From: Hyparrhenia diplandra
Lineage: Eukaryota; Streptophyta; Magnoliopsida; Poales; Poaceae
Assembly (NCBI GenBank): GCA_015847255.1
Contig: JADLZK010007805.1
Coordinates: 248,001 to 312,000 of the forward strand
Length of the DNA: 64,000 nt
Reading direction: 5' to 3'
The notes under the pieces are model-generated. The model did not search any database and was not told where the DNA came from. It saw only the letters and a list, made by a program, of their open reading frames with translations. Position numbers and translations under genes: made by a program. Shown here in pieces: positions 25,021-38,180 of the stretch. The number at the start of each line of letters is the position of its first letter. The stretch's first letter is position 1.

Positions 25021-27786
25021 TGATTCTTTGACTATTTTGTTTCCATTTTTAGCACGATAATTGATTGAATTCATGCGTTACTTTCTTTTTTTAATTGATT
25101 GAATTAAATGATTTTGATTTTGTGGTAGAAAAGGAAAGGAAGGAGAAATCACGTGCAGTGGGTCGACTTTCCTTTTTCTTTGCCTTCGTATGGCTGGTGG
25201 AGGGAGTGGATCTTGTTGGGATCGCATGGAGGCGGATCGATCACAAAACCAATGTCGCACTAAAAGGAGGTGCTTACTTTTTGTTTTTTTATGTTGTAGA
25301 GAAGAGAGTAGAGATATATGACGCAAGCATTTGATCAAATAGAAGAGAACCAGTACTATAGATGCAAAAGTTCGAGCTTTAACTTACAAAGATAGCTACA
25401 CGTATGAAGTCATGTGATTGACTAGGAGTCTAGGATTTTGTCAATTGCAAGACGAACTGTCCTTCTGTATCTGTTGCATCCCTTCTAAATTATATGACAT
25501 TTTAGTTTTAGTAGGGACGTTAGGCTTCTAATTCTTACATATTAGTAGTACACACAGACATTATTTTAAGCTACAACAATACGGTTTCACGATTGGACAA
25601 AAGGCGTCCGGCTCTTACTCAACGACCTCGGTGGCAAAGCATCCACCGCAACAACCTCGACAGCAAAGCATCTGTCGGAAAGACAAAGACCATCTTGGCG
25701 GCAAAGCATCCGCCAGAAACGACTGCGACCTCGGCGGCATGCGCACACGGAAACGCTTGAGGGCTCATAACAGCTGCGACCTCGGCGGTATAAAGACACC
25801 GAAAAACGCGAGCTCATGAAAGATACATCGGCGGCAACATCCGCCCAAACCAACGACCAAGGCTGCGGCTACAAGGAACACCAGCGAAACACACCTAGGT
25901 GAGGGAAGCGTGAAGCTCAATTAGGTATAGCAAGGCGACCCGGGAGACCACGCGGAGGCGCGGCTGCAGGAGTGCTCAAGTGTTGCCTACAAGAAGGGGA
26001 TCGAAGTCCGCGACGCGCCGACGCGGTGGTGGGGGAGCACCAAAAGGTCTTTCGACCCCAACCTGCACGGCGACCCAGAACTTCGTGAAGCGGCGCCTCC
26101 AAAGAAAGCCAATGAAGCGGCTACGCCATTGCTGCGTCGAGAACGACAAGGTTTTCACCCGGAACCAAGTGAGGCGCTGGCGCGTCCTTAGCCGCACCCG
26201 CCCGTGGCGTGTGGTGGCCCGGCATGCCTACGGTACCACCACGGAGCCCCCACGGACACACGCCCGCACTACCGCGAGTGCAGCGGCCAGTAAAGGCCAC
26301 CTTGGCCCCACCACCATGGCGGGACCGCCACCACAATGTAGATGAATGGAAGTCGGCCGCGAGCGCTAGGCCGCCATCGCGCCGGCCCCAATACCATGGG
26401 GCCCCTAGCCCGACCAGCGCTAGGCTCGGGCCGGGCGACCGCGGGGGCACTGGGCCCCGGCCGGCGGGGCGCCGGGCGCCACGGTCGCCAACACGGCGCC
26501 CGCTTGTTGCCCAAGCCGCGGGGAGCCCGACATCGATCAAGGGGCCCGGATCGGCCTGAGGGGAAGGGATCCGGCCGGAGGGCTGCCGGCGCCCGGGGCG
26601 CCGCCAGCCGGAGCGTGAAGGAGCGGATTACGTGGGGGAACCACCGGATCCGGCCCCCAAGGACCATGGATCCACCGCGTGGTCGGGCTGGCCGTGCTAG
26701 GGAACGGCGTAGAAGAGCGGGGGTGGCGGTGGAGGGGGGAGAGGGATGAGGGAGGTGTGCTGGCTACTAGTTGTTTAGGGGGCCGCCGCCGCCGCCTTGT
26801 AGGGAGGGCAGCTGACCGGCTGGGGAGGGAGGTCGGGCGGCGCTAAAAGTGGCGGGGAGCCCCCCGAGTCCCTGGCGGGGGCGTTGGGGGGGGGTGGCAC
26901 GCGACCCTCCAAGTAGCATCTTCTACCCTGCCTATTCATATATTAGGGGAGTGATTAAATAAGAAGATGCACAAAATAGAATGCTAACCAACATTGTTAA
27001 ATGCTCCATTTTAAAACAATAAAAATCGACAAAGTGAATAGTAAGTAAAAAACAGTACAGAGGAAATAGTTGGCTCTTTTCATTTGTACCAATCTATATT
27101 ACGAAAAAAAAGGAAACATTTGGAAGCATATTAATATTTAGTGAATCTATTTGTCTGTGGCCTAGGCAGGTTTGAAAGAGCAAATCTAGCATATTCAGCT
27201 GTCAATGAGGTCTCTAATACTAATATGTTCATGTGAATATTTAAGGATAAGGAAAGGGAAAGGAGCAAACAATCATGCAGTCATCATAAAGGAAAAACTG
27301 TAATTATATCAACAAATCACATAGAATTATGTCTATCACCGCACTCCTAAATAAATAGGAAGCTCCAAAAGACTCAGTAAAAACGTTGAGTCACTATGAT
27401 ACTATCAGATATCTAGAGGCATGAACCAATGAATTAACCTCACTATATTTTTACTCCATAGTTATTTGTCAACTTTAAAACAGGGTAAGTCTGCATATAA
27501 GAGTATTCACTTTTGAGCAAGACTATTTTAAATTTCTGCCATACACCGAGATGCATGTACCTTTTTTTACACCATTAGGAGTCATGTGTATCTTAATAGG
27601 AACTATCAAAGAATCAACTAATACATGTATATCAGATGATGTTTCCCTAATCACTTCTACCTCCATCTCACGTGATCAGGAACTATAAAGGTAGCTGAAT
27701 TCAGTAACAGATGTATCATCAAATGATTATCCCCTACCTCTCCTTTTAGTGAAGATACATCATGCAACCATCAATGCAAAGGAATA
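25021..27786. other. no gene recognised; GC-rich block 25900-26890
   Basis: 25620-25800 has several copies of a GGCAAAGCATCCGCC type motif separated by CCTCGGCGG, a small degenerate repeat. 25900-26890 is very GC-rich, with long overlapping frames on both strands of Pro/Arg/Gly-rich composition and no motif. The rest is AT-rich and empty. Confidence 0.4.
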
Positions 27787-28055
27787 CTCCCTCCGTACTC
27801 ATAAAACTTGGCATTTTGGAAAAAGTTTAAGTCAAACATTGGGAATATAAATCATCAATAACTTTTAAGTTGTTGAGTTTGCAAATGTGAAAACTATATG
27901 AATAGATTTGTCTTAAAAATATTTTCATAAAATTATACATATAACATTTTTTTATAAATATTTTATGAGCGTCATGTTTATACATGGTCAAAGTTGTGTT
28001 TTAAACACCATGTCGTTGTTTGTCTTAAACGTCGTGTTTTATGAGTATGGAGGAG
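27787..28055. mobile_element. Stowaway-like MITE
   Basis: Inverted ends CTCCCTCCGTACTCATAAAA and its imperfect complement TTTTATGAGTATGGAGGAG are flanked by TA on both sides (27785-27786, 28056-28057). Length 269 bp. Typical Tc1/mariner-derived MITE of grasses. Confidence 0.85.
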
Positions 28056-30622
28056 TATATATATATAAAAATATGGAACCTAGCTGAGGACTAGAAAGAG
28101 CATCCGACCAACTGCCACCCCCAATCTGAATGAAAACAGATGCAATTGACCATGTGAAGCAAGCCCCATCATCCCCTATATGAGATAAACTCACCTCTAG
28201 GAATCGAAGAATATGACCAATTGGTATAAAAGGTTGTGATATAGTAGCTGTGGGCTATCTCCTCCCAGGGTTATTTTTTGATGCGTCTACAATATAATTG
28301 AAGGGAAGGTCCAACAATATTAGTTATGTTTCCAACCGGGGAAATGGCAACATAAATTCAAAATGAGGCAATCAAGTCCGACTGATCTTCAAGAATATCT
28401 TCTACTAGCAGGTAATCCCGCGCTTCGCTGGCAAGAGAAGTAGAACACAATGCAGGCAATAGAAGTACGACACATGGCGTGTCCAAAAAACAGTGGCAAA
28501 GGTGGCATGTATGTATCAATGAACTATGATTCAAATATAACATGTAGTTTTGTACCATGTATAAACGTATTGAGATAATGGCATTTTTTATACAGGGACA
28601 GTAGGATTATGAAATTAAGAAGTTTTGTTGGTTCGATGGCAGTTGCTGATGGTGGCGACATGCTGATCTTGCATATGTGCGAATAAAAGCACATAAACCT
28701 TAAAACTTGAAGCAACTTACTTAAGAGTTTAGTATAGAGTTCAAAAAAGAAGCCTTAAGAGCCCTTACTTTGAGGAAGGCATTTAGTACAGAAGACGTGA
28801 CCAATGTTTAATTAAGCAACAAAAAGGTTGTTGGCACTATGAAGAACAAATGACAATGGCGAGGAAGCAGTAACAGTATGGGTTTGTGTACTTGGAAAGG
28901 TAAAAAAGAACCAACAAACAGAGTTTTGTTTTGTTAGATGGTGTCGAAGATACTATGAAGCAATCATGGATGCGAAAACTATTACCTGGTCCGGAAGGAG
29001 TCGCAATGTACGTGTGGACTATGCAAGAGTGATTTGAAAAGAGTATACAGTCTATGCAATCGTTAGGTAGATGTTACGCGAATCCTGAAATAGCAAGAGT
29101 TGTGTCAGGGGAACAACTAATAATAGGTAGATGATCCTAAACAAAATATTGTGCCATGGTTCAACAGCTATCAGGATTTGTAAAATATGTAATGATGTGA
29201 AAAGTCAGTTCAAAACCAATCAGCCTAGGAAAAGATTGAAGGATAAAAAGAACAATGATGTTGTTTTTTCATATACCATGAAAACTAATATAACAATGGT
29301 TCTCCATCTGCTTCTTGCAGACCGTGCTGTCCTGCTTCATGATTGTAAGGACTCACATCAGCTGGTTAATCCTCATCTGAAAGATGGCTATTATGCTTAA
29401 AGACATGTCAGTAAAAATAAATAAAAAAAATCATGGCATTCCGATTTGGTGCGTTGTTAAGGTTAGTTTAATGCGGATTAACCTGGAACTTGGTTCCCTT
29501 ATCTAAAAGAACAGTGGAACCTCAAAGAATTATCATGTGCAGTGATATGACTGTGTTGCCTCTTATGAAACAACTAAGTTGTCATCTAGAAAATAAATGA
29601 TCGGTCTATGCATGGAAGCCAATATAGTAGCTGGTGACGTTATCATACTCTGCCATATGTGGGTTATTAGGTTGTGTAGACATAACCAACTGACAAAAGA
29701 GGATATGAAATTAAAGTATTAAAAGTTTGTTTTGCTTAAGTAGTGAACAGCAAATAACGAACTGTAGAGTAAAATTCCCATGGGATCTAATGCTTTCCCT
29801 TTTGTCAGGTATATGCTGAATAGGCAAAGTAACAGAATCAAAATGGATGCAAACAAACTCACTACAGAAACTTGAATGTAGTTCGACCGGGCCTCTTTCT
29901 TCTCTCAGTAAACTTGACATGTCGCCTTTTGTGTCTCTTAGATGAAAGAAATGAGCGTGGGGTAGCAAACATGAAAATATAGCATGAGAAGGCAAGGTAA
30001 CATGAGCATTACTTTTTGAATACATAAATGGCAGCAATGAGGTTAGCTGGGTTGGATGGAAAATAATAACCCATCAAACTTATAAAGGAAGCATATGAAG
30101 TCCTTAGGTAACATGTTGAGTACCGGATAATCCAATATTGAATATATAAGGTTAGTCCAAAGGCAGTGTAATCTTGCAGTTGTAAAGCATCAGGTTTCGC
30201 TAATGTCACATTATGTTTTGCTATTTCGGTGAAGCCTACTGTGAGCTATGTTCCTATTGTTGTTGGAGCACACCATCATTATCTTGGTGTAGGAGAGTTC
30301 TGATTAGAGTTGCAATAGGTCTTGAATGGTGAGTCTTCATTTGATAGAATCAATGCCACCTGAAAATGGCCGAACTGAAACTACGAAGTCATTTGGGCAA
30401 GGATTATGTTGGAATAAAATGTATTCACTCTGGCATTCTAGCAAACAGCAAGAAGGCATAACATACTCGGACTGGGAAATCACAATTTGGAATTCACTTT
30501 GAGTAATATGAATCACCCATGAGTGAGCCACACAGGCTTAGGAGATGGAGCTGGCCTAACCTTTTTTTTTTCTGTGGTGTAGTGCTGCTGCGGCCAGGAC
30601 GGCAAGCGGCAGCTGCGTCGTA
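28056..30622. other. no gene recognised
   Basis: AT-rich sequence. The open frames are short and carry no recognisable domain. It resembles long intron or intergenic DNA. Confidence 0.45.
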
Positions 30623-30862
30623 CTCCCTCCGTCTCAAAATAGTTGTCGTTTTTTGCTTCCGAGAAATAGCTGCGGTAATTTTATTTTAAAATATACAAAT
30701 ATTTATGCTAAGTAATTAGTATCATCGGAAAGATCTTTAAGTCTAGTTTTTAACAAATTTATTTCGAAATTTAAACATTGCATGTATTTTATACTGAAAT
30801 CGAATCAAAAAGTAGGTAAGCGCGAACACCCAAAACGACAACTATTTTTGAGACGGAGGGAG
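30623..30862. mobile_element. Stowaway-like MITE
   Basis: Inverted ends CTCCCTCCGTCTCAAAATAG and its near-exact complement CTATTTTTGAGACGGAGGGAG, with TA on both sides (30621-30622, 30863-30864). Length 240 bp. The ends are closer to perfect than in the MITE at 27787, so it is probably younger. Confidence 0.9.
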
Positions 30863-31337
30863 TAGCTGTTGACAGGCCTGAGCCAGGAAGAAGAAGCCGG
30901 GGTGGTTTTTGTCGTGGCTTGTGGGTGTCGCTATTGATGGAAGCCGACGACCGCGCCGTACAGCGACAGAAAGGGAGGTGCGCTGCCGTACACGACGTTG
31001 GTACGCTGGGGACGGGCTGGAGGATGGGGGCGGCTGGGCCGTGGGGAGGCGAATCGTCGCGGTTGTCGAAGCCAAGTATCAAATGTTACCAATCCCAATC
31101 AGCTCAGTGCCGACCTGAATCCCAAGAAGGACCTAAGACGAATGGAGCTTCGTGAATCCTATTGAGCGCAGTATCTGGCGGCGGCGTTGGTGGCGATGGG
31201 GATGGGGGGGAGAGGTGGCGCTGGAGAGTGCACGGGCGGACGGTAGTGGTGTTGTGGCGAAGTCTCTGGAACTGGCAAATGGACGGTCGCCTTTTTTTCG
31301 GTTCAGGATCCGACGGTGGGGAATCGTTACTGTGCAA
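30842..31337 (-). other. exon-like minus-strand segment, family unknown
   Basis: On the minus strand two GC-rich exon-like stretches occur: about 31337-31105, ending GATTCAG before a GT, and about 31082-30863, with a frame starting MASTTATIRLPTAQPPPSSS and rich in Ser, Arg and Pro. The second looks like a plastid transit peptide in composition. It runs directly into the Stowaway MITE at 30862. No family was recognised and no further exons were found. Confidence 0.3.
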
Positions 31338-31977
31338 TCTACAGTGATATGTGTCTACTGACGGAGTCCTCCGCGTCTACGAAAATTACAGGTAGAGTAT
31401 AGATTATGTGCTTTTTATATTTTCTGATATAGGAAATATAGACCAACTGCATATTGTGGTAATCGCTTCAAGGAAGAGTGTTGTAAAAAAACACACGGAC
31501 TCTATCTTAAAAGGAAAGAAGAATGATGAATCACATATGTGTGGCTCTTTATCGAAAGCTACGAGGTTTTGGCGGGGACTATATATATATATATATATGT
31601 GAAAGCTTTATGTTGTAATTACTAATATTCAAATGAACAAAGAATAGTTTTTTCTATTTTGTGTCTACTTGTTCTACTTCTTATCTACTTATGTTGATCA
31701 TGAGAGAGAGCGAGGAGAGAGGAAGGTTCTAACTGTTGGCAACATGTTTCATAACATTTTTACAAGACGGAGAAAACCAAGTTCGTTTTCATGCACGACT
31801 TTCCCGTTAATTAGCACTGTCATCGTAGTAGCATTTGTTGCTTGAGGAGTTATCTGTCACATAAAACACGTTAAACAATGAATGACAGTGACCTCAAACT
31901 CATCTTACAGTTCCTGGCTTGGACAGAGAAAACTTGGATGTTGCGATTTTCTGCATGCTTGGTTTTGACCGTTGTGG
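31338..31977. other. 3' flank of the NLR gene; no gene
   Basis: AT-rich, with a short TA tract near 31580-31600. No supported coding region. Confidence 0.5.
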
Positions 31978-33194
31978 TCAGTTATCGTCGTCGAAACACA
32001 TGAGCTCTTCGCCGAACGTGATCACGTCGAAATTTGCCCGGTTGGGTGGGGCATCGGCGGCGCCCCTCAACGCCGCCTCCGCCGCTTCAGCCTCGTGCTC
32101 CGTAGACTCCTGGCAGCCGACGTAAACGACGGCTTCCTCGAGCGACTCGAGGTTTCCCAGCCCGAAGTCGAAGCCATCGTTCCCAAGGTCGATGGTGTTC
32201 CTCACCCGGAAGCAGAACTCGAGCCTCCGTAGCCGCGGCGCAGCACCACGCCGGAAGACAGGCCCCAGGTCGAGTCCCGGAACCTGCACTCCGTCAGGCG
32301 CGGGAAAGCGCCGCCAGGGACCACGAGGGGCTCTTTATTGGCATAGGGGTCCACGCGGAGGACGCGGAGCGCCGGCAGCCTCCCAAGCGCTTCGATGTCC
32401 TGCTGTCGCAGCTCCTGGAGCTGGACGATCAGAACGGCAAGGCGCGGCGTGGCCGGCGCGTCGATCCACACCGGCAACACACGCAGCGGGCTCGAGTCGC
32501 TGTTCATAGCCCGCGCGTGGAACTCGCGGAGGCCCCGTGGCGGCGCCCAGGCCTGTCGCGCCATGTCAAGCCTCTGGGAACAATCGCCACCGCCACCGGT
32601 GACGTAGACGTCTAGGACCTGGATATTCTGCAGGCCGCGCAGGGACTGCAGGAGAGCCTCCTCCTGCCTCCTGGACGGCTTCCAGAGCGTCATCCTGAGC
32701 ACCCTCAGCTTTGTGAGGCCGCCGAGCTCCTCCACCACGTCCGGCGCCTCCCGCGTCGAGACGTCCGAGAGCTCCTCCAGCGCCGTCAGGCTCCCGATTC
32801 CGGTTGGCACCCTAGTGCAGTAGTCGACGCGCAGGCACATGAGCTCTCTCAGTTGAACGACGCTCGCCGGTAGCTCGTCCACCTTAGTGTCTGCCAAGTC
32901 CAGTGTCTGCAGAGAACGCAGCTTGCCGATGTTTTCAGGGACAGAGGCAATGCGTGTATCTCGCAGTCCAAGGTACCTCAAGTGAATCAGACTTCCAATA
33001 TGATTCTGCAGAAGGTGGCTCCCTGAAAGATCACATCCTTCGAGATCCAAAACACGAAGCAATCCGGCCGTGCTCAGATCGATACTTTCTGCATTTCCGG
33101 GGCTGGAGACAGAGAGAGACCTCAGTCGAGGCATGCTAATGCTAGCAAGAGAAGCAGATACCCTGCGAATCTGCTGACCCGACACTAGTACCCA

Positions 33195-33455
33195 AAAACA
33201 CATTAGTGGCGGGCAAAAAACGTTGTTAGTGGCGGGCACGGCTGCCCGTCACTAACGAAAAGGTCCGCGGATAATCGTGGCCTTCGCGCGTGGCGGGCGG
33301 CCGTGCCCGCCACGTAAAATTTGAAGCGTGGGGGCGGCGTAACTCGCCCGCCGCGCAAAAAAACTTAACCGTGGCGGGCGCGTTACGCCGCCCGCCACGG
33401 TTAAGATTCTTTTGCGTATGGCGAAGTTATGTTGCCCGCCACGCTTCAAGCCAAA
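33195..33455. repeat. CACTA subterminal repeat cluster, 3' end
   Basis: Multiple direct and inverted copies of GTGGCGGGCG / CGCCCGCCAC separated by AAAAAATT- or TTAAG-containing spacers. In En/Spm such repeats bind the element's DNA-binding protein. Short TA and TACA repeats follow at 33470-33600. Confidence 0.85.
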
Positions 33456-33662
33456 AAAAAATAAAATACCAATATATATATATATGTATATATATATATA
33501 CATATATATACACATGTATCAATCCATACACACATATATATAACACAGACATGTACTCTAATATACATCATATATACATATATATACATCGATTCATATA
33601 TACAAGTTTCACCGATCGATCGATCGATCCATTAGTTTATATCCAACATGTACTAGTTTCAA

Positions 33663-36600
33663 TTACAACATATCATTACAAACATTGCGAGCTATATGTT
33701 GGATGGATGAAGATAGTCCGTAAGACCTAGCTCTTCCCATCTCCTTAGCGGCCCAAACTCTAAAGACGGCCCCAGCTCTTCGTCCCGATTGAAGTACGGC
33801 TGTTTTTAAGTGAACTACCATGTCTAGAACGAACTTGCGGATATGCGCTTTGTGTGCCCTGAACCGCATCTCGTCGGTTGCCTTTTGTATCACCCCGTGA
33901 ACGTGTTCCTTGCGTCCTTGGCCGGTGTCGGTATTTGGATTTGTACCTTCGGACCGGAGGTACTCACGAGACAAAGAATCCACACAAGTTTGATCCGTGC
34001 GGTTGTTTGAGGCATTGCACACAATAAACCCGGTGTTATTAGTAATATCGAAGCTATAGCAAGGTAGTCGTACTAAGAAAAACTATGTTTCATTTACGCA
34101 GGGAAATTTCGCTTGATTTTGAGTCTATCTCCATTGCGCTCCTTACACTTCGGGATCGACGATCCCAGCGATTCTGATCCTTCAAGTATTTCTTGTAAGC
34201 GGTGTACGAAATGCACTATATTGTCAACGATATATGATATTCGACTCTAGTATATAATTGCATAAGGAGTTCATCGATCACTTACAATCTCAAGATTTTT
34301 TCGAATTGTTGGTAGCCGGCGGGTTCGTGCCTCGTAGTGAGTCAAAGATAACGGCCCTCCCGGCCCCGAGGAAAGATCATGAAAGCAGATCCAATGTCCT
34401 ACCATCCCCATTCCATATTGGTAAGGCGCGAATACATCGAGGCCCATTTTCCTTGACCTTTTTCATCAGCGATATGGCGTATTACGCTACCTCCAACTTC
34501 TTAGCTCTTTCATTCTTATCCCGGATCTTGTCTTTCCTCGTCCGTCAAGTTGACCGGTCGGGATGGTCCGCTCTTAGCTTATAACCGACGATCTGTCTCT
34601 CTCACAGATGTGCCATGGAGAGAGGTAAAGAACACCGGTGTTTAACCTGCGGGCTGCATCGGCGCACAACCTACAAGGACATGTGGGCGCGTGGCATAGG
34701 TACCTTTGAAAGAAAGAATCTATATACGGATGCAAGGGACATGTGCAAGTAAAATTGCGCTTACATCGTAAACAAGGTGACTTGGGCGACGTCAATGTCT
34801 GTCGGCGAAGTAGTCTCGACATGTCATCGAATGTAATCGTGAACTGGAGCTCGATGGGGTAGTGGAAGCACTCCTTAGGAAGAAGGACACCGAAGCTATA
34901 CAATCCACGCTTTGCGCACTCCATGTACCATGCATGGAACTTCCGAGTCTCCGGTCCTCGGCATCGATGAGTGAGCCTTTGGGATCATGAACTTCCCAAA
35001 CTTCGAGCGAGCGGGGTATTCGTCCGTGACAAACCCCCTTATAAGGTGGGGATTTTGGCACGCAAAACCGGCGGTACAAATGTTAATTACCTAGGGTTGC
35101 GAAAAGGAGTAGCTAATAACTTATTACAACTCGTTGTTTCAGCGGTGCATACCTTTCGGATCGAATATCTATTTCTTTGGGCCTCCTGGGTAGCGGGTAC
35201 TTGGGTGCTGCGACCTCCTCTTTATCGAATGTGTGCTTCTTCGGTCTTTGGAGGGCGTTTGCTAGGTCGATCTCCTTTTACGCTTCCCGGCGCTTGAGGT
35301 GTTGTCCATTGGAGGCCTTGAGTGTAGACGGGTGTCTCGCTCCCTACTCTCGCCTCAGGACTTGGCACTGTGTTTTCGCCAGTTGCTTCCTCGTATATCG
35401 GCCGCTCCTCATGTGCCGGCTCCCGAGCCCGAGGTGTCGGCTCTGAGTTCCGGCGCCGAGGTGCCGGCTCTTGAGGTGTCGGCTCCTTAGGCTCCTCGGG
35501 TGCTGGCGATCGAGTGCCGCCTCCTTAGGCTCCTCGGGTGCCGGCTCCTTCGTTGTCGGCTCCCGAGGGCTCGTCTTGTGTCGGGTCCTTAGCGGGGTGC
35601 GGAACCTTGAGGAGGGTCGTTGCCTCCGCCGTCCCCACCATCTTCATCATCGTTGGAGGAGTCACCATAGGGGTCCGGTGGCGTACTCGGGTCCATTCTT
35701 TGTCTTCTTTGTTGAGCCGGAAGGTGGAGTCAACGTCGACATATTCAGCTCAATGTCCACCTTCGCCCCGCGACGTTGTAACCGCAGGCAGCTCCTAGAG
35801 TGTTCACCTCGTTATGACCAGGGATAGTCCGGCTCCCGGTCTTCATGTTCGGCGCCCACGAACCCAATGTTGACTTCAGCACATTACGGGAGGGATCTCG
35901 TGCGCCGTACTCTTTGCAAGATCCGGGAGGAAATACCACCCCCTTGGCCACTACCTTTTTCTTGCCCAACTTTGCCGCCGGTATCAACATATTGCATGGT
36001 GTCTCTTCGGTGATATCATCCACCGGGGTCCTGTCGGTCGGCCGGCCAGAGAGGTCTTCTTTGGGGTTCTTCCGGGTGGGCAGCGGCATACCGGCGTTGC
36101 GGAACATACGCTTCCGGACTTCGACCATCCGGGCAATATCAAAGTGAATTCAGTTTGACATGAAGGGCTATATTATCAACTTGACAAACATAAAATGGTC
36201 ATCAATGACATAGAGCAAGTGAATTCAAGTTAATGACGGTGCACCAACACGAGCCAAGACAAATATGCTCGGATTATCCAATTTTGCATCACGGTCGATG
36301 GCGGATCTGAGACAAATATGCTCAGATTATCAATTTGGCATCGTGGCGTGGCACATACACTCAACTAATCAGATTATCCAATTTGGCATCACAGGCGGAC
36401 ATTAATTGAGGCAACAATATGACGGTGAAACAAAGAATTTCATGAATCAAAAATACGAGAACCGGAGGAGGAGCAAGTTAACCGGGTAGCACCACGAGGC
36501 GGGTGGTAGAGGAGAAGAAGATGGAGCACCACACAGCAAAGACCACGAGGGGCAAGACCACGGACAGCACCAGCAAAAGACAACGGGCACCACGAACGCG

Positions 36601-37091
36601 GTGGCCGGAGTTAGGTTCCGACGAGCACCACCGACGAGCACCACCACGGAACGGCCGGACGGGGGGGTGAGGAGGAGGAGGAGGGCGGGGCGGTGGCGGG
36701 GACGGACGGTGGCGGGGGGGCGAGGGCGGTGGCGGGGACGAGGACGGTGGCGGGGACGGGGGCGGTGGCGGGGGGGCGGACGGAACGGGCACCACGGCGC
36801 ACCGGCCCCAAAGACCACGGCCGGAGGAGGAAGGACCGGCAGGGTCGCCGGCGCACCACGCAGCGCGCGCGGCGTGTGTGGATCGACGGAGTTAGGGTTC
36901 CACCCTGAGAGGGGACGGGGGCGGTGAGCGGGGAGCGGGGGCAGAGAGGCGGCGGGCGGCGGCGCGCGACGGAGACGTGCCGGGCGCCTTGGGCGGGGCG
37001 GGCGCGGACGGAGGCGGCGAGGCACGGCGGATCGAGCACGGCGGCGGCGCGGCGGCGCGCGAGGAAAAAGTGGGCAGCCCGCCGAGTCCAC
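33663..37091 (-). pseudogene. second CACTA gene, Ulp1-type (C48 peptidase-like) region, broken
   Basis: The minus-strand gene begins with a Pro/Arg-rich, low-complexity first exon (ATG at 37091). A better-conserved block follows at 36128-35745 (AKGVVFPPGSCKEYGARD, MKTGSRTIPGHNEV), then a Pro-rich repeat of EPTP / EPAP type (about 35540-35400). A later block at 35000-34780 reads PKGSLIDAEDRRLG and FHYPIELQFTITFDDMSRLLRRQ. From memory this last block precedes the Ulp1 peptidase domain in second genes of grass CACTA elements. The catalytic part is not clearly readable. Frames change several times. Role in transposition is not established for the family. Confidence 0.55.
35290..35600. repeat. short-unit repeat coding for Pro-rich stretch
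   Basis: Repeated GAGGTGCCGGCTC / GAGGTGTCGGCTC and TTAGGCTCCTCGGGTGCCGG units. On the minus strand they read as EPxP-type repeats. Such stretches are common in the second gene of CACTA elements. Confidence 0.6.
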
Positions 37092-37134
37092 GGTGAACGC
37101 GGCCGAAGGACTTAGAGAATTGAGGGGGGGGGTA

Positions 37135-37169
37135 CTATTTATAGTACATGGGTTTTTGCGTGGTGGGCG
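37135..37169 (-). promoter_or_regulatory. internal promoter module of the second CACTA gene
   Basis: On the minus strand CGCCCACCACGCAAAA (37169-37154), then 10 bp, then TATAAATAG (to 37135). The same arrangement with the same spacing stands in front of the transposase gene at 41925-41891. It lies 45 bp upstream of the ATG at 37091. Confidence 0.65.
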
Positions 37170-37280
37170 AGTAAGGATGCCCGCCCGCGGAAAAATTAAC
37201 CGTGGCGGCGAGTAAGGGTGCCGCCCACGGTTAATTTTCCGTGGCGGGGCGGCTTAAGACGCCCGCTTGGCGTGTAAAAT
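37154..37280. repeat. internal cluster of CACTA subterminal repeats
   Basis: Five or more copies of GTGGCGGCGAG / GTGGTGGGCG / CGCCCACGG type units, related to those at both element ends. The cluster is in the middle of the element, upstream of its second gene, where subterminal repeats are not expected. Confidence 0.75.
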
Positions 37281-37294
37281 TTTCGAGAATATCA

Positions 37295-37560
37295 TTACAT
37301 AAAGTATGGTTATAAATTGTTATAAATTGTTATAAAATGTTATATATTGTTATAAAATGTTATAAATTATTATAAAATGGTTATAAATTGTTATAAAATG
37401 TTATATATTGTTATAAAATGTTATAAATTGTTATAAAATGGTTATAAATTGTTATAAATTGTTAAAAGTGGTTATAAATTGTTATAAATTATTATAAAAT
37501 GTTCTAAATTGTTATAAATTGTTATAAAATGTTATAAATTTTTATAAAATGGTTAGGATG
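37295..37560. repeat. AT-rich tandem repeat of TTATAAATTG / TTATAAAATG
   Basis: About 25 units of 10-11 bp, TTATAAATTG alternating with TTATAAAATG and a few TTATATATTG or GGTTATAAATTG variants. It separates the transposase gene's 3' side from the promoter of the second gene. Confidence 0.9.
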
Positions 37561-38180
37561 CCCCCGCGTGTCAACTTTTTATTTTTCGAACTTTTCACGC
37601 TTCGAAATTTGAAATTTGAATTTTTTACACATTCGGACGACATTTGAAGCCCTAGACGCCCAAGTTTCAAATAGTCATGAATACGGAAACTTCATAACTC
37701 ATCAAGATCTATATTTCATATATAGGTAATTTTTTTAGACGAGAAATTGTTACAAAAGTGTAGTTCAAAAAACACTAGTCTCCCTTGTAGTTTTTCGACA
37801 CTACATGTGTGAGATATTTGTTTTTGACTATTGTTTACATCGAGAATAACCGCAATTACATATCATTTTGGTCTTTGGTGCATTGGTGATCTTCTTCTCG
37901 CCATCGGGCGGGTCCATGGCATCATTTTAGTCTTGTCGGGATTGATTACGTCCTCCGGTGCCTTCATCTTTTTTGGAAAATCAGAAAGAGCTTGAACTCA
38001 TCATAGTTGTTGTATGTTTAGGGACTCTGGACCCCATCGGCTCCCACGATCCATTTGCTTTCTGCCACGACAATATGTCTATTTATGTTCTCAGCGTTCA
38101 TGTAGTAGGCTACTTGTGCGACATCGATGCAAGCACCCACCGATCATCTTTGTACCGGACACTTTGAAGGTTCACGGTGG

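Noticed and set aside
26121..26749. Several long frames on both strands at 26.1-26.75 kb
   Set aside because: Stop codons are rare here because of high GC. There is no motif, no consistent codon pattern and no splice context.
36447..37091. 214-residue frame as an independent host gene
   Set aside because: It lies inside the CACTA element, directly after its internal promoter, and is low-complexity Pro/Arg. It is better read as the first exon of the second element gene.
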